Shown: in pieces, positions 9,806 to 18,486 of the stretch | Layout: each line of letters opens with the position of its first letter | Numbering within the stretch: position 1 is the stretch's first letter | NCBI GenBank assembly: GCA_024281055.1 | Contig: JAMXLF010000045.1 | Span: 1 to 64,000, forward strand | From: Geobacteraceae bacterium | GTDB taxonomy: Bacteria; Desulfobacterota; Desulfuromonadia; Geobacterales; Geobacteraceae | DNA length: 64,000 nucleotides | Direction of reading: 5' to 3' | The notes under the pieces: model-generated | What the model was told of the DNA's origin: nothing | Databases searched by the model: none | What the model saw: only the letters and a program-made list of their open reading frames with translations | Program-made: the position numbers and the translations under genes

Positions 9806-9882
9806 TGGCGGGCGGCAGGGGATTCGAACCCCCGACCCCAGGCTTCGGAGGCCTGTACTCTATCCATCTGAGCTAACCGCCC
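9806..9882 (-). tRNA. tRNA-Arg (anticodon CCG)
   Basis: Folds by eye as a complete 77-nt cloverleaf with encoded CCA: acceptor GGGCGGT pairs with GCCGCCC, the D arm is GCTC/GAGT, the anticodon stem CAGGC/GCCTG closes the loop CTCCGAA (anticodon CCG), and the T arm GGGGG TTCGAAT CCCCT is canonical with one G-T-type closing pair. Discriminator base is G. It reads CGG arginine codons. The decayed hydrogenase operon starts just downstream, a common place for gene gain and loss. Confidence 0.96.
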
Positions 9883-9892
9883 GCGATAGTTA

Positions 9893-9921
9893 TTACTACA
9901 CTATTTTAGCAATTAACTCAA
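9893..9921 (-). promoter_or_regulatory. Putative sigma-70 promoter of tRNA-Arg
   Basis: On the minus strand TTGAGT (9916-9921) and TAGTAA (9893-9898) are 17 bases apart, placing a start site about 4 bases before the tRNA. Confidence 0.5.
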
Positions 9922-10061
9922 GGTTTAATATTCGTTGCAATGTCTGTATGCGGCTCTATTATCGGTTACTCATTATCGTCCGGGTATTTTTGACTATTCC
10001 AAAACTCTCTGCTTGTGAAGCGAATGGTGCTCCATACCCAGCAATGGAGGTTTCTGCCCCG

Positions 10062-10748
10062 TCATTTCACAACTGATCCAAAAACTGGGAGAGTAATTAC
10101 GGGTTTGGACGAGCTGTTGGTCTTAATGGTAAGATAACCGCTTAGCATACGATCCTCGTTGCGAGCGGTGGCTGTGACAAGGATTGTGCCGGTGTTGCCG
10201 GGATTAATGAGGCTTCTGGCTATCCTGACTGCGACCTGGGGGAGTGAGGATTTGACATCGATAAGCTTGAGCTGTTTGCTCCCTTTGTTTTCGACGGTGA
10301 TCGTTACCTCTTTGCCCGTTCCGGTCTTGAGAGTTCCCAAGTTCACTTGACGCGGGGCGACAACGATCTCTTCCACGACGGTGCCCTTTAGAGTGAGGAT
10401 GAACACGGGAGTTTTGGGGTCGTTTGTTTCTACAGATATTGTTTTGGTAACGTTGCCGAAAAAATTGCTGGAGTCGAAGGAAGCTTTTATTGTCGTGCTT
10501 TTCCCCTGTTGAATGACAGAAGAGGATGCATTCGCCACCGTGCAACCGCAGGAGGTTCGGGTATTTTTAATCGTAAGTGGTGCACTTCCCCTGTTTTTGA
10601 GAACAAATGTGTGCTCCACCTTTTCTCCCTGGGCAATGGTGCCAAATTCGAAAACCGGCTTTTCGACCGCAATTTCCGGGACTGTCGCAGCCATGGCGGC
10701 CATACTCAATGTGAGGATGAGATTAGTAAGTAACAGAATTCGTCCCAT
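10062..10748 (-). CDS. Exported DUF1573 (HYDIN/ASH-like) protein
   Basis: 228 aa from ATG 10748, chosen because GGAG lies seven bases upstream; an ATG nine codons earlier also exists. It has a signal peptide (MGRILLLTNLILTLSMAAMA) then two repeated beta-sandwich modules: FEFGTIAQGEKVEHTFVLKNRGSAPL followed by TSCGCT, and VNLGTLKTGTGKEVTITVENKG. The paired cysteines in SCGC are typical of DUF1573 proteins. Likely periplasmic or surface-associated; molecular role unknown. Monocistronic, divergent from hpt. Confidence 0.8.
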   Translation of the reverse strand: MGRILLLTNLILTLSMAAMAATVPEIAVEKPVFEFGTIAQGEKVEHTFVLKNRGSAPLTIKNTRTSCGCTVANASSSVIQQGKSTTIKASFDSSNFFGNVTKTISVETNDPKTPVFILTLKGTVVEEIVVAPRQVNLGTLKTGTGKEVTITVENKGSKQLKLIDVKSSLPQVAVRIARSLINPGNTGTILVTATARNEDRMLSGYLTIKTNSSSKPVITLPVFGSVVK

Positions 10749-10827
10749 ATGTTCGCTCCGCGAGGTTGATTTCATCTGAATTGTACCACATGATATACCA
10801 TAATGATGTTCGCCAGGCTATAAAGAT

Positions 10828-10856
10828 TTGACACAGTTTTCCCTTTCTGCTATAGA
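10828..10856 (+). promoter_or_regulatory. Sigma-70 promoter for hpt
   Basis: TTGACA (10828-10833), 17-base spacer, TATAGA (10851-10856): close to consensus. The predicted start site near 10863 leaves a 5' leader of only about 14 bases if TTG 10877 is the hpt start. Confidence 0.65.
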
Positions 10857-10876
10857 AAAATTGGGGGTTTACAGGG

Positions 10877-11416
10877 TTGGAGCGGTTTTGCGAGAAACAA
10901 CGGGGCTACACATTGTGCCTTTCATATTCTGCGGAGCGGATCTCCTCTGAAGTTGAGAGACTGGCGTCGGCAATATCCACTGACTATGAGGGGAAGGCGC
11001 TCCTTTTGATTGTAGTGCTCAAGGGAGCCATTTTCTTTGCTGCCGATCTCGCTAGGCTGATCAGGTGTCCAATTGTGATGGATTTTGTCAAGATTTCCAG
11101 TTACGAAGGAACGAAAAGCACAGGCACGATTACTATTACCAAGGATTGTGAAATAGCGGTAGCGGGAAGGCATGTCTTGGTGGTAGAAGATATTGTTGAT
11201 ACCGGCCTGACTCTGAGCTTCTTGTTGGCTCGGTTGCATGCGGAGGGCCCTCTAAGCCTCAAGGTATGCACGCTCATTGATAAGAAAGGGCACCGGAAAG
11301 TGGATGTGATTCCTGATTATGCAGGAATTGTCTGCGAAGACGGCTTTCTCGTTGGCTACGGTCTCGACCTTGATGAACAGTACCGGCAGTTGCCGGCGAT
11401 CTACGAGGTCCAATAA
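10877..11416 (+). CDS. hpt: Hypoxanthine phosphoribosyltransferase
   Basis: Purine salvage enzyme forming IMP/GMP from hypoxanthine/guanine and PRPP. The PRPP-binding signature VLVVEDIVDTGLTLS is near residues 98-112, and the flexible-loop motif SSYEGTKS and C-terminal DEQYRQLPAIYEV fit bacterial Hpt. The 179-aa length assumes TTG at 10877; TTG at 10913 would give 167 aa and align better with short homologues and with the promoter position. Monocistronic as far as seen. Confidence 0.88.
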   Translation: MERFCEKQRGYTLCLSYSAERISSEVERLASAISTDYEGKALLLIVVLKGAIFFAADLARLIRCPIVMDFVKISSYEGTKSTGTITITKDCEIAVAGRHVLVVEDIVDTGLTLSFLLARLHAEGPLSLKVCTLIDKKGHRKVDVIPDYAGIVCEDGFLVGYGLDLDEQYRQLPAIYEVQ

Positions 11417-11511
11417 TGGCCCCATTTTTTGGATGAGGAGTCCATCGCCTTCTGTGAGAATGGCGGTGTTTTTGAAGTTTAACGTTAACAGTCCCTTGTG
11501 GGGAGGAAACG

Positions 11512-13050
11512 ATGATTGTCCAGTGTGATCAGTGCAACACCCGATTTAAACTCGATGATGCAAAAGTTAGGGAGGAGGGGGTCAAAGTCCGCTGCTCCAA
11601 ATGTAAGAATATTTTTGTGGTCAAGAAAGTAACTCCCCAAGAAGAGAACGAATTCGAGTCTATTCTCGGGCAACTTGGTTCCGATACGTCTGAAAAAAAC
11701 GAGATGGGGGAGATGGAGACCCCTTACCAAACCTTCGGAAACCATACTGCTCCGTTAACTGATGGGTCAGATGCTACACTGGAAGAGGAGCAAACAGCTG
11801 CCGAATCGTCCGCTACGGAAAGTACGGAGTCATGGCCGGAGGAAAATTTCAACACGTTTCCTGCTGTTGACTCAGAATCTGCGATTTCAAGCGAACAGGG
11901 GTTTGATTTCGAGCGGTTCAACTTTGAAGATGAGCCATCGTCCGTGCCGCAGACTTCACCTTCTGAAGGCGTGGCAGAAGGGAAAGACGACGACGTGTTT
12001 ACTTTCGGGAATGCATCATCTGTAGGGGGGGAGGAATTTGATATACGTGTCGAGGGGGGTGAGAAAGCCAGCCCGTCGTTTGCTTTTGATCCCCTTGCTG
12101 TCACAGAAGAGAACCTTTCGGAGGGGAACAAACCCGAAGAGGATATTTCTTTCACCTTCGAGAAAGAGCTGCAGGAAAGAGTTTCGCCGGAATCAGAGGA
12201 AGAGCCGGCCCTTTCCTGGCATGATGACGACTCCCTACCCGTCGAAAGGGCGGTAGTTCCGGATAAAGAGTCAGGGGGAGGAAGCGATGATACCTTCAAT
12301 TTCAGTTCAATAGATTTTGGGACTGTACCTCCTGACGAAAAAGGCCCAACAATTCTTAAGCAGGAGAAGGAGAGCTCTGCTGATGGAGATTCGGAACATG
12401 ATTCCCGGAATACAGATGAATTCTTTGCCTTCTCGCCTTCAGCTGATGAGTCGGCCCGAGAAGATGAACTGCCACCACTTTCCATTGCATCGCGTCGCAA
12501 GGGATTGACATCTGCACCGATCATAGTCATCGTTATCGCCGTCGTTATTGTTCTGGCACTTGCTGCCGCTGGCCTATATTTATTTGCGGAGGGTCCGGCA
12601 GGTTTCGAGAAAGCCGGCCTGGGGTTTGTGGTGAACTGGCTGGGAATTGAAACAAAGGAGGATGGAGGGATTTTCGTCCACAATACGACAGGGAGTTTTG
12701 TCGTGAATAAGGAGTCGAGAGAGCTCTTTGTCATTCGTGGCGAGGCTGTTAACAACTTTCGGAAACCGCGGGCCTCCATTCAGGTCAAGGTTGTGTTGTA
12801 CGGTCCGAAAGGGCAGGTAACCGCGCAGAAGAGTGCGTACTGTGGCAATATGCTTTCCAATGAGCAAGTTGTCACATTGCCAATGGAGAAGATCGAGGAA
12901 TCAATGAACAACCAGTTTGGCGACTCCCTTTCCAACCTTGGAGTCCAACCGGGGAAGGGGATTCCGTTTGTTGTCGTATTGAGCTCAGTCCCGAAAGATG
13001 TCACGGAATTCGGTGTTGAAGTAATCGGCTCAACTGTTGCCAGCCGTTGA
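11512..13050 (+). CDS. MJ0042-type zinc-ribbon, DUF3426-like membrane protein
   Basis: 512 aa. The N terminus is a zinc ribbon with C5, C8, C28 and C31 (CDQC ... CSKC) of the kind found in MJ0042/AgmX-type proteins. Residues about 45-325 are acidic, Ser/Glu/Phe-rich and probably disordered. A single transmembrane segment lies at about 333-358 (PIIVIVIAVVIVLALAAAGL). The C-terminal 150 residues (FVVNKESRELFVIRGEAVNNFRK, with YCGNMLSNEQV) resemble DUF3426. Likely topology: cytoplasmic ribbon and tail, outer C-terminal domain. ATG at 11512 follows GGGGAGGA. Function not known. Confidence 0.75.
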   Translation: MIVQCDQCNTRFKLDDAKVREEGVKVRCSKCKNIFVVKKVTPQEENEFESILGQLGSDTSEKNEMGEMETPYQTFGNHTAPLTDGSDATLEEEQTAAESSATESTESWPEENFNTFPAVDSESAISSEQGFDFERFNFEDEPSSVPQTSPSEGVAEGKDDDVFTFGNASSVGGEEFDIRVEGGEKASPSFAFDPLAVTEENLSEGNKPEEDISFTFEKELQERVSPESEEEPALSWHDDDSLPVERAVVPDKESGGGSDDTFNFSSIDFGTVPPDEKGPTILKQEKESSADGDSEHDSRNTDEFFAFSPSADESAREDELPPLSIASRRKGLTSAPIIVIVIAVVIVLALAAAGLYLFAEGPAGFEKAGLGFVVNWLGIETKEDGGIFVHNTTGSFVVNKESRELFVIRGEAVNNFRKPRASIQVKVVLYGPKGQVTAQKSAYCGNMLSNEQVVTLPMEKIEESMNNQFGDSLSNLGVQPGKGIPFVVVLSSVPKDVTEFGVEVIGSTVASR

Positions 13051-13095
13051 TTGCTAGTAAGACAATAAAATGACTCCGGAAAAACGTGTCCGATA

Positions 13096-13127
13096 AAAAC
13101 GAGCCCGGTATTGCCGGGCTCGTTTTT
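13096..13127 (+). terminator. Rho-independent terminator after the zinc-ribbon gene
   Basis: G+C-rich stem of about 10 bp flanked by A5 and T5 runs, so it could act in both directions. Confidence 0.9.
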
Positions 13128-13211
13128 ATCGTGCCGGCGAAAACTAGCAAGTCGAAAATAGTGTTGATCAAATTTGTAGAACTTAGGGAATGAGTCCGGG
13201 AGGAAAGAAAT

Positions 13212-13251
13212 AGACGCCGGCGCCGGAGTTGTGCTCCGTGCGCCGGCGTCT
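13212..13251 (-). terminator. Terminator of the ferredoxin gene
   Basis: Long, very G+C-rich inverted repeat (13212-13228 with 13234-13251, one bulge) 20 bases downstream of the ferredoxin stop on the minus strand. The T-tract is weak (TTTCTTTC). Confidence 0.7.
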
Positions 13252-13271
13252 TTAGGGGAATACGAAGAAAC

Positions 13272-13439
13272 CTAGGCGTGGATGGCGTTTACCGGGCAGG
13301 TATCCACACAAGCGCCACAGTCGATGCAGGTGTCCGGGTCGATTTTGCGTTTGTCTCCCACTTCGCTGATGGCATTCACCGGGCAGGATTCTTCACAAGC
13401 TGCGCAATTGATGCATTCGTCGGTGATGGTATGAGCCAA
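13272..13439 (-). CDS. 2[4Fe-4S] ferredoxin
   Basis: 55 aa clostridial-type ferredoxin. Two CxxCxxCxxxCP clusters are read on the minus strand: CINCAACEESCPVNAI and CIDCGACVDTCPVNAI, related by internal duplication. The start is TTG (13439-13437) with a strong GGAGGTG seven bases upstream. It is a low-potential electron carrier of the anaerobic cytosol. Monocistronic between its own promoter and terminator and divergent from ackA; acetate metabolism through pyruvate:ferredoxin oxidoreductase would be a natural but unproven link. Confidence 0.93.
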   Translation of the reverse strand: MAHTITDECINCAACEESCPVNAISEVGDKRKIDPDTCIDCGACVDTCPVNAIHA

Positions 13440-13495
13440 GGTATTCACCTCCTTTTTTTTGAATTAATAATTAGTTGTTTGATTTTTCGTAGCCT

Positions 13496-13523
13496 ATCAT
13501 ACGCGGTAACAAATGTCCAGCAA
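13496..13523 (-). promoter_or_regulatory. Putative sigma-70 promoter for ferredoxin
   Basis: Minus strand TTGCTG (13518-13523), 16-base spacer, TATGAT (13496-13501), about 55 bases before the TTG start. Confidence 0.5.
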
Positions 13524-13700
13524 AAGGTTTCTTGTTCGGTTTGTAGCTAATTCACAAAAAATCTTGAATTGAGCGCGACTCTGCGGTATTATAAAAAATA
13601 GTTTTATTTTTGGTAAATTTCGTTCCAGGTTTTTTATTTTGAGGAAAATTTCTACATATATGTTAATTAATTTAAGAGCTTACCAGTCAGGAGGAGATGT

Positions 13701-14966
13701 ATGGATATATTAGCACTTAACTGCGGAAGTTCATCAGTGAAATACCAGTTGTTCGACTGGGACAGAAAGGAGATCGTTGCCAAAGGGATGGTGGAGCGTG
13801 TGATTATTGGTGACTCCTTCATCATTCATGAAGTGCCGGGCAGGGAAACATACCGGGAGGAATCGGAATGCCCGGACCACCAGGTGGCTATTGATCTCAT
13901 CATTCGGACACTGACCGACCCGGTGCATGGGGTGCTCAAGAATATAAACCAGATTTCAGCGGTCGGGCACCGCGTTGTTCATGGGGGTGAGAAGTTTATC
14001 TGTTCGGTGATGATCGATGAACAGGTGCTCAATGCTGTCAAGGAAGTCCAGCATCTGGCACCGCTTCACAATCCTCCCAATATAGCAGGTATCGAGGCGG
14101 CTCAGGCCCTGCTTCCCACTGTTCCTCATGTGGCCATCTTCGATACCGCTTTTCATCAAACAATGCCGGAGCACGCCTATCTTTACCCGGTTCCTTACGA
14201 ATGGTATGAAAAGCACGGGGTTCGCCGCTATGGTTTTCATGGTACCTCACACCTGTACGTCTCGAAGCGGGCTGCTGTCCTTCTCGGCAAGCCTCCCCGG
14301 GACTGCAACATCATTACCATGCACATCGGTAATGGTGTCTCCCACTGCGCCATCAAGAACGGCGTGTCGGTTGATACGAGCATGGGGCTGACTCCCCTTG
14401 AAGGGGCGGTGATGGGGACCCGCTGTGGAGATATCGACCCAGCCATTCCGGCATTCATGATGCAGAAAGAGAACCTCTCTGCCAAGGAAATTGACAGCAT
14501 CCTCAACAAGAAGAGCGGCGTGTTGGGTATTACCGGTCGCTTTACCGATCGGCGGGACGTGATCGAAAACGCTGCCAACGGTGACCGGCTCTGCAGGCTG
14601 GCCCTTGAAATCGAGGCGTATCGTTTGCGCAAATACATCGGTTCGTACATGGCGGCAATAGGCCGTCTCGATGCGGTGGTATTTACAGCCGGTGTCGGTG
14701 AAATGGGATGGCCCATCCGGGAGAAGACGATTGAAGGGCTGGAGCACCTCGGGGTTCATCTCGACAAGGAACGAAACAGGTCTGCCATGACCAGAAAACG
14801 CGAGACCCTCATCACAACTGATGACTCGCCAATCAAGGTCTTTGTTATCCCCACCGACGAAGAGCTCGTCTTTACCGAAGATGTGGCGGCCATCCTGGCT
14901 GGAACCTACACCGATCATATGAATTTTGAATATTCCTTCGCGAAAGCTGATTTCGTCAGAAAGTAG
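13701..14966 (+). CDS. ackA: Acetate kinase
   Basis: 421 aa, slightly longer than the usual 400. It catalyses acetate + ATP to acetyl phosphate + ADP. Family signatures are clear: LALNCGSSSVKYQLF at the N terminus, VGHRVVHGGEKF, FDTAFHQTMPE, YGFHGTSH, MHIGNGVS, DTSMGLTPLEG, and VFTAGVGEMG. ATG 13701 is preceded by AGGAGGAGAT. It converges with pta, and the two share a bidirectional terminator; together they activate acetate to acetyl-CoA or run the reverse. Confidence 0.97.
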   Translation: MDILALNCGSSSVKYQLFDWDRKEIVAKGMVERVIIGDSFIIHEVPGRETYREESECPDHQVAIDLIIRTLTDPVHGVLKNINQISAVGHRVVHGGEKFICSVMIDEQVLNAVKEVQHLAPLHNPPNIAGIEAAQALLPTVPHVAIFDTAFHQTMPEHAYLYPVPYEWYEKHGVRRYGFHGTSHLYVSKRAAVLLGKPPRDCNIITMHIGNGVSHCAIKNGVSVDTSMGLTPLEGAVMGTRCGDIDPAIPAFMMQKENLSAKEIDSILNKKSGVLGITGRFTDRRDVIENAANGDRLCRLALEIEAYRLRKYIGSYMAAIGRLDAVVFTAGVGEMGWPIREKTIEGLEHLGVHLDKERNRSAMTRKRETLITTDDSPIKVFVIPTDEELVFTEDVAAILAGTYTDHMNFEYSFAKADFVRK

Positions 14967-15004
14967 CAAGGAACGGCCGAAGAGCTGAATTGCGGAAGTA
15001 TAAT

Positions 15005-15039
15005 AGAAAGGCCGCCGGGTATCTCCCGGCGGCCTTTCT
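15005..15039. terminator. Bidirectional terminator between ackA and pta
   Basis: Perfect 15-bp stem (15005-15019 with 15025-15039) with a five-base loop between the convergent genes; runs of A and T at the stem base serve both strands. Confidence 0.88.
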
Positions 15040-15109
15040 GCTTGTCATGCCAACGATGTCAGCGTCAGCTTCCTGTCTATAGAGTTTACCGAGCTTTTTT
15101 GTTTTTAGG

Positions 15110-16111
15110 CTATCCTTGTGCCTGAACGGCGGTTATGGCAACGACGTTCACGATGTCATCAACCGAACAGCCGCGGGAAAGATCATTTACCGGTTTTGCA
15201 AGACCTTGAATGATCGGACCTACAGCCTCGGCACCGGCTACCCTTTCCACCAGTTTATAGGCGATATTGCCGGCATCAAGGTCGGGGAAAATGAGAACAT
15301 TCGCCTTGCCAGCCACCGGGCTTCCCGGTGCCTTTTTCTCTCCCACCTTCGGGAGGAGCGCTGCATCAGCCTGAAGTTCGCCGTCAATTTGCATGTGGGG
15401 ATCTATTCTCTTGGCAATCTCGAGGGCTTTGAGCACCTTGTCCACATCATCATGGGCCGCGCTTCCCTTGGTGGAGAAGGAGAGCATGGCAACCCGTGCG
15501 GGGACGTCGAGAAACGCTTTGCAGTTGCGTGCTGTAGCCACTGCGATCTCGGCCAGGGCCTGGGTGTCGGGATTAGGGTTCACGGCACAGTCGGCAAAGA
15601 GGATGATGCCGTTTTCACCGAAGCTCGGGGTTTTGGTGATCATCAGGAAAAACGAGGAAACCGTCTTGATGCCAGGGGCGGTGCCGACCGTCTGGAAGGC
15701 AGCTTTGAGCACGTTGCCGGTAGTGCTCGTCGCGCCGGCAACTTCTCCGCCGGCATCCCCCATGCGGACCATCATTCCCGAATAGTAGAGGTTGTCCTTG
15801 GAGATCAGGATCTTGCGTGCCTCCTCAGGGGTCATCCCCTTACTCTTTCGTAGCTCTACGAAAGCATCGACGTAGGCTTCAAGTTTGGGGGAAGAGATTG
15901 GATCAAGAATCTCCACTCCGGCCAGATTTACCCCCTTGGCTGCAGCCGCAGCTTGCACTTCGCCAACGTTGCCGAGAATGACGACTTTGGCCAAACTCTG
16001 TTCCACAACTTTCTGAGCGGCGAACAGCATTCGCTCGTCATAGCTTTCAGGCAGAACCACGGTCTGCAAATTCTTTTTTGCTTTTTCCTTGATTGAGTCA
16101 ACCAAGTGCAT
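15110..16111 (-). CDS. pta: Phosphate acetyltransferase
   Basis: 333 aa, the short single-domain Pta. It exchanges acetyl phosphate and acetyl-CoA. Recognisable segments: VVLPESYDERML at the N terminus, YYSGMMVRMGDAGGEVAGA, FADCAVNPNP, MLSFSTKGSA, and GKANVLIFPDLDAGNIAYK near the C terminus. The start is ATG at 16111 with AAGGAGGAA upstream; the open frame extends far upstream but without family similarity. A promoter fits 43 bases upstream. Confidence 0.96.
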   Translation of the reverse strand: MHLVDSIKEKAKKNLQTVVLPESYDERMLFAAQKVVEQSLAKVVILGNVGEVQAAAAAKGVNLAGVEILDPISSPKLEAYVDAFVELRKSKGMTPEEARKILISKDNLYYSGMMVRMGDAGGEVAGATSTTGNVLKAAFQTVGTAPGIKTVSSFFLMITKTPSFGENGIILFADCAVNPNPDTQALAEIAVATARNCKAFLDVPARVAMLSFSTKGSAAHDDVDKVLKALEIAKRIDPHMQIDGELQADAALLPKVGEKKAPGSPVAGKANVLIFPDLDAGNIAYKLVERVAGAEAVGPIIQGLAKPVNDLSRGCSVDDIVNVVAITAVQAQG

Positions 16112-16153
16112 ATACCTTCCTCCTTTGAGATAATTTAAAACAAAATTATATTT

Positions 16154-16182
16154 CATATAACGCAACAAGCAAGTCCGGTCAA
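16154..16182 (-). promoter_or_regulatory. Putative sigma-70 promoter for pta
   Basis: Minus strand TTGACC (16177-16182), 17-base spacer, TATATG (16154-16159). Confidence 0.5.
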
Positions 16183-16310
16183 TAAAAAAGTCTGATTGTA
16201 GATGGAGAGTGTGCGGGAATTTATTCGTGGTATAAGCTGTCTGTTTTCGTTCTGGGAACCTGGTCGTAGGAGTGGCACTTCCGGCAAGAGTGCATGTGAA
16301 AAAAGATACT

Positions 16311-16339
16311 TGGAAGAATCCCGATTCTCTGTTATGGTT
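16311..16339 (+). promoter_or_regulatory. Putative sigma-70 promoter for the GspE-N/GAF gene
   Basis: TTGGAA (16311-16316), 17-base spacer, TATGGT (16334-16339), 63 bases before the ATG at 16403. Confidence 0.4.
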
Positions 16340-16402
16340 GGCTGCGCCTCTGTTTTCGTAAGTGCAAGGCAGGCAGATCAACGTCAAACGTCGGGTGAAA
16401 CA

Positions 16403-17620
16403 ATGAACATAAACATAAATCTTGGCGAAATGCTCATCGAAGCGGGGAAAATAACTGCCGGCCAACTCGACGAAGCCCTCAAATGCCAAGTCATTTTCGG
16501 GGGGCGGCTCGGCACAAACCTGATCGAACTGGGGTATCTTGACGAGGATGATCTCGCCGAGTTCTTGAGCAAAAAGACGCGGGTTCCTGCTGCCGATCCC
16601 GATAAACTCATGAATATCCCCCCTGACCTGATCAGCGTGATTCCGCGGGACATTGCCGAAAAGTTCAAGGTCATTCCCTATTCCATTGACAAGAAGCGAC
16701 TTAACCTCGTTATGGCTGATCCGCTGAATCTGGCGGTCCTCGACGAGATTTCTTTCCGCACCGGCTTCATTGTTATCCCGATGGTTGCTCCGGAAGTGAG
16801 AATCTTTCTCGCCCTTGAAAAATATTATGAGATCAGGCGGGAAATGCGGTATATCCGGGTATCGAAGGAGGTCACCCAGTGGCGCCAGACGGATAAGAGA
16901 GAGACGGAGGTGGTGCAAACCGCGCCGGCAAGGGAAACAGCTGTCGGCAAGCGGACGGTTACTGAGAAAACTGCTGCTCCCCAGCCACCGTCTTCACTTG
17001 AGGTTGAACTCCTTGAGTTGGCTGAGGAATTCGAAGGGTTCCATACGCTACCGGAGGAATCGGCGGTCGAGCCTTCCACGGCGGTATCTTCGGTAATTGC
17101 CCCACCGAAGGCACCCGCGCCCAAGGGGGATGAACCTTATACCATGGAGGCCCTCGCCATGGACCTGGCAGAATCCAGGGACCGTGAGGGGATAGCCGAT
17201 GTGCTCGTAAAGTATCTCGGCCAGGATTTCACCCGGTGTGCTCTCTTTATCGTCAAGGGGAATAATGCCACTGGCTGGCGGGCGATGGTGAAAAGGCGGC
17301 CGATCGACGATTTCGATGCCCTTCAGATCAAATTCGACGAGCCTTCGACGCTCAAGCTCGTGGCCGAAGGTAAGAGCTTTTACCTAGGCCCCGTTCCGGA
17401 AACGGTCAACAACCGGTTGATGCTTGCCGCCATGGGAAGCGGCACCCTTCCTTCGGCCCTACTCGTTCCCCTCCTCATGTCGGGACGGGTCGTAGCGGTT
17501 CTCTATGTGGACGGGGAACAGGCCACCCTCGGCGAGAGGCTTCCCGAGCTGCAGAAGATCATCGCCAAGGCTTCCCTGGCATTCGAGATACTCATCCTGC
17601 GGACCAAGATACTGGCTTGA
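16403..17620 (+). CDS. GspE/MshE N-terminal domain protein with C-terminal GAF-like domain
   Basis: 405 aa from ATG 16403, where similarity begins. Residues 1-155 match the N-terminal domain of type II secretion/type IV pilus assembly ATPases (LGEMLIEAGKITAGQLDEAL, then LGYLDEDDLAEFLS, then IPRDIAEKFKVIPYSIDKKRLNLVMADP), a fold that in MshE binds c-di-GMP. There is no ATPase domain. A Pro/Glu-rich linker (about 160-245) leads to a C-terminal GAF-like region (CALFIVKGNNATGWRAM ... LLVPLLMSGRVVAVLYVDGE). Probably a cytosolic regulatory or scaffolding protein; substrate unknown. Confidence 0.75.
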   Translation: MNININLGEMLIEAGKITAGQLDEALKCQVIFGGRLGTNLIELGYLDEDDLAEFLSKKTRVPAADPDKLMNIPPDLISVIPRDIAEKFKVIPYSIDKKRLNLVMADPLNLAVLDEISFRTGFIVIPMVAPEVRIFLALEKYYEIRREMRYIRVSKEVTQWRQTDKRETEVVQTAPARETAVGKRTVTEKTAAPQPPSSLEVELLELAEEFEGFHTLPEESAVEPSTAVSSVIAPPKAPAPKGDEPYTMEALAMDLAESRDREGIADVLVKYLGQDFTRCALFIVKGNNATGWRAMVKRRPIDDFDALQIKFDEPSTLKLVAEGKSFYLGPVPETVNNRLMLAAMGSGTLPSALLVPLLMSGRVVAVLYVDGEQATLGERLPELQKIIAKASLAFEILILRTKILA

Positions 17621-17663
17621 CGCGCGGAGCTTTGTCGGTCGGGCTGAGGATGAAGTGGAGTAA

Positions 17664-18476
17664 ATGGCAAAGGTTGTGAAGAAACAGGAACTGAAGATCC
17701 TGCGCTACGAAGATGGGCAACTGTTACCTGTCGAGCATCGGCCGGTGCAGGAGTTTCCCGTCAAACTCGTGGTGAACGGCCGGGAACTGGCGACCCTGAT
17801 CGGTTCCCCCCATGAGCTCCGTTTTCTCGTTGCAGGGTTTCTGCGGCTTCAGGGGTTCGTGAAAAGCCTCGACGACTTCCTGGCCCTTTCCATCTGCGAG
17901 GATGTGGGGGTGGCGAGCGTCCAGCTCCGGGGTGAGGTGCCGGAGACGCTCCGGCCGGTTCTTACCACCGGCTGTGGCAGCGGCATCACCTTTGCCCTTC
18001 CGGTGCCGCCGGCCGAGCCGAGCGGCGGGGAAGGGCAGAGGTTCATCCCGGCTGCAGTCTTTGCTCTGATGGACGAACTGGCCCGACGGGCGGGGCGTTA
18101 CCGTAGCCATGGCGGCATTCATTCGGCCGCCGTTGGTGACGGTGTTTCCCTGATCTTGTATGCTGAGGACCTCGGTCGGCACAACACCCTTGACCGGATC
18201 GCCGGCGAGGCCCTCCTGCGTGGGATCGACCTGGCAGGGAAGCTGCTCGTCACCTCGGGCAGGGTCTCATCAGAGATGGCCGCCAAGGCGGCATCCCTCG
18301 GCATTTCCCTCATAGCAAGCAGGACCTCCCCGACTGACGTGGCGGCGCGGCTTTGCGAGGCTGCTGGGATCACCCTTCTGGGGTATGTCCGCGGTGGACG
18401 GTTCAATGTTTACGTCCATCCCGACCGGCTTGATCTTACTTCCGTCCGCGCCAGCGCTGAGTGCCGAGTTCCCTGA
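17664..18476 (+). CDS. fdhD: FdhD family sulfurtransferase for formate dehydrogenase
   Basis: 270 aa. FdhD carries sulfur to the molybdenum/tungsten cofactor of formate dehydrogenases. Conserved segments seen: GSPHELRFLVAGFL, TTGCGSG, GGIHSAAV, AEDLGRHNTLDRIAGEALL, and LVTSGRVSSEMAAKAA. ATG 17664 follows GTGGAGT. No formate dehydrogenase gene lies in the window. Ends 10 bases from a broken DUF169 gene on the other strand. Confidence 0.93.
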   Translation: MAKVVKKQELKILRYEDGQLLPVEHRPVQEFPVKLVVNGRELATLIGSPHELRFLVAGFLRLQGFVKSLDDFLALSICEDVGVASVQLRGEVPETLRPVLTTGCGSGITFALPVPPAEPSGGEGQRFIPAAVFALMDELARRAGRYRSHGGIHSAAVGDGVSLILYAEDLGRHNTLDRIAGEALLRGIDLAGKLLVTSGRVSSEMAAKAASLGISLIASRTSPTDVAARLCEAAGITLLGYVRGGRFNVYVHPDRLDLTSVRASAECRVP

Positions 18477-18486
18477 CGCAGCCGGT

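Noticed and set aside
9792-10076. 94-codon plus-strand open frame at 9.8 kb
   Set aside because: It is read through the complement of tRNA-Arg, a known artefact of tRNA antisense translation.
16112-16918. Upstream extension of the pta reading frame
   Set aside because: It overlaps the divergent GspE-N gene, and similarity and the ribosome binding site both place the pta start at 16111.
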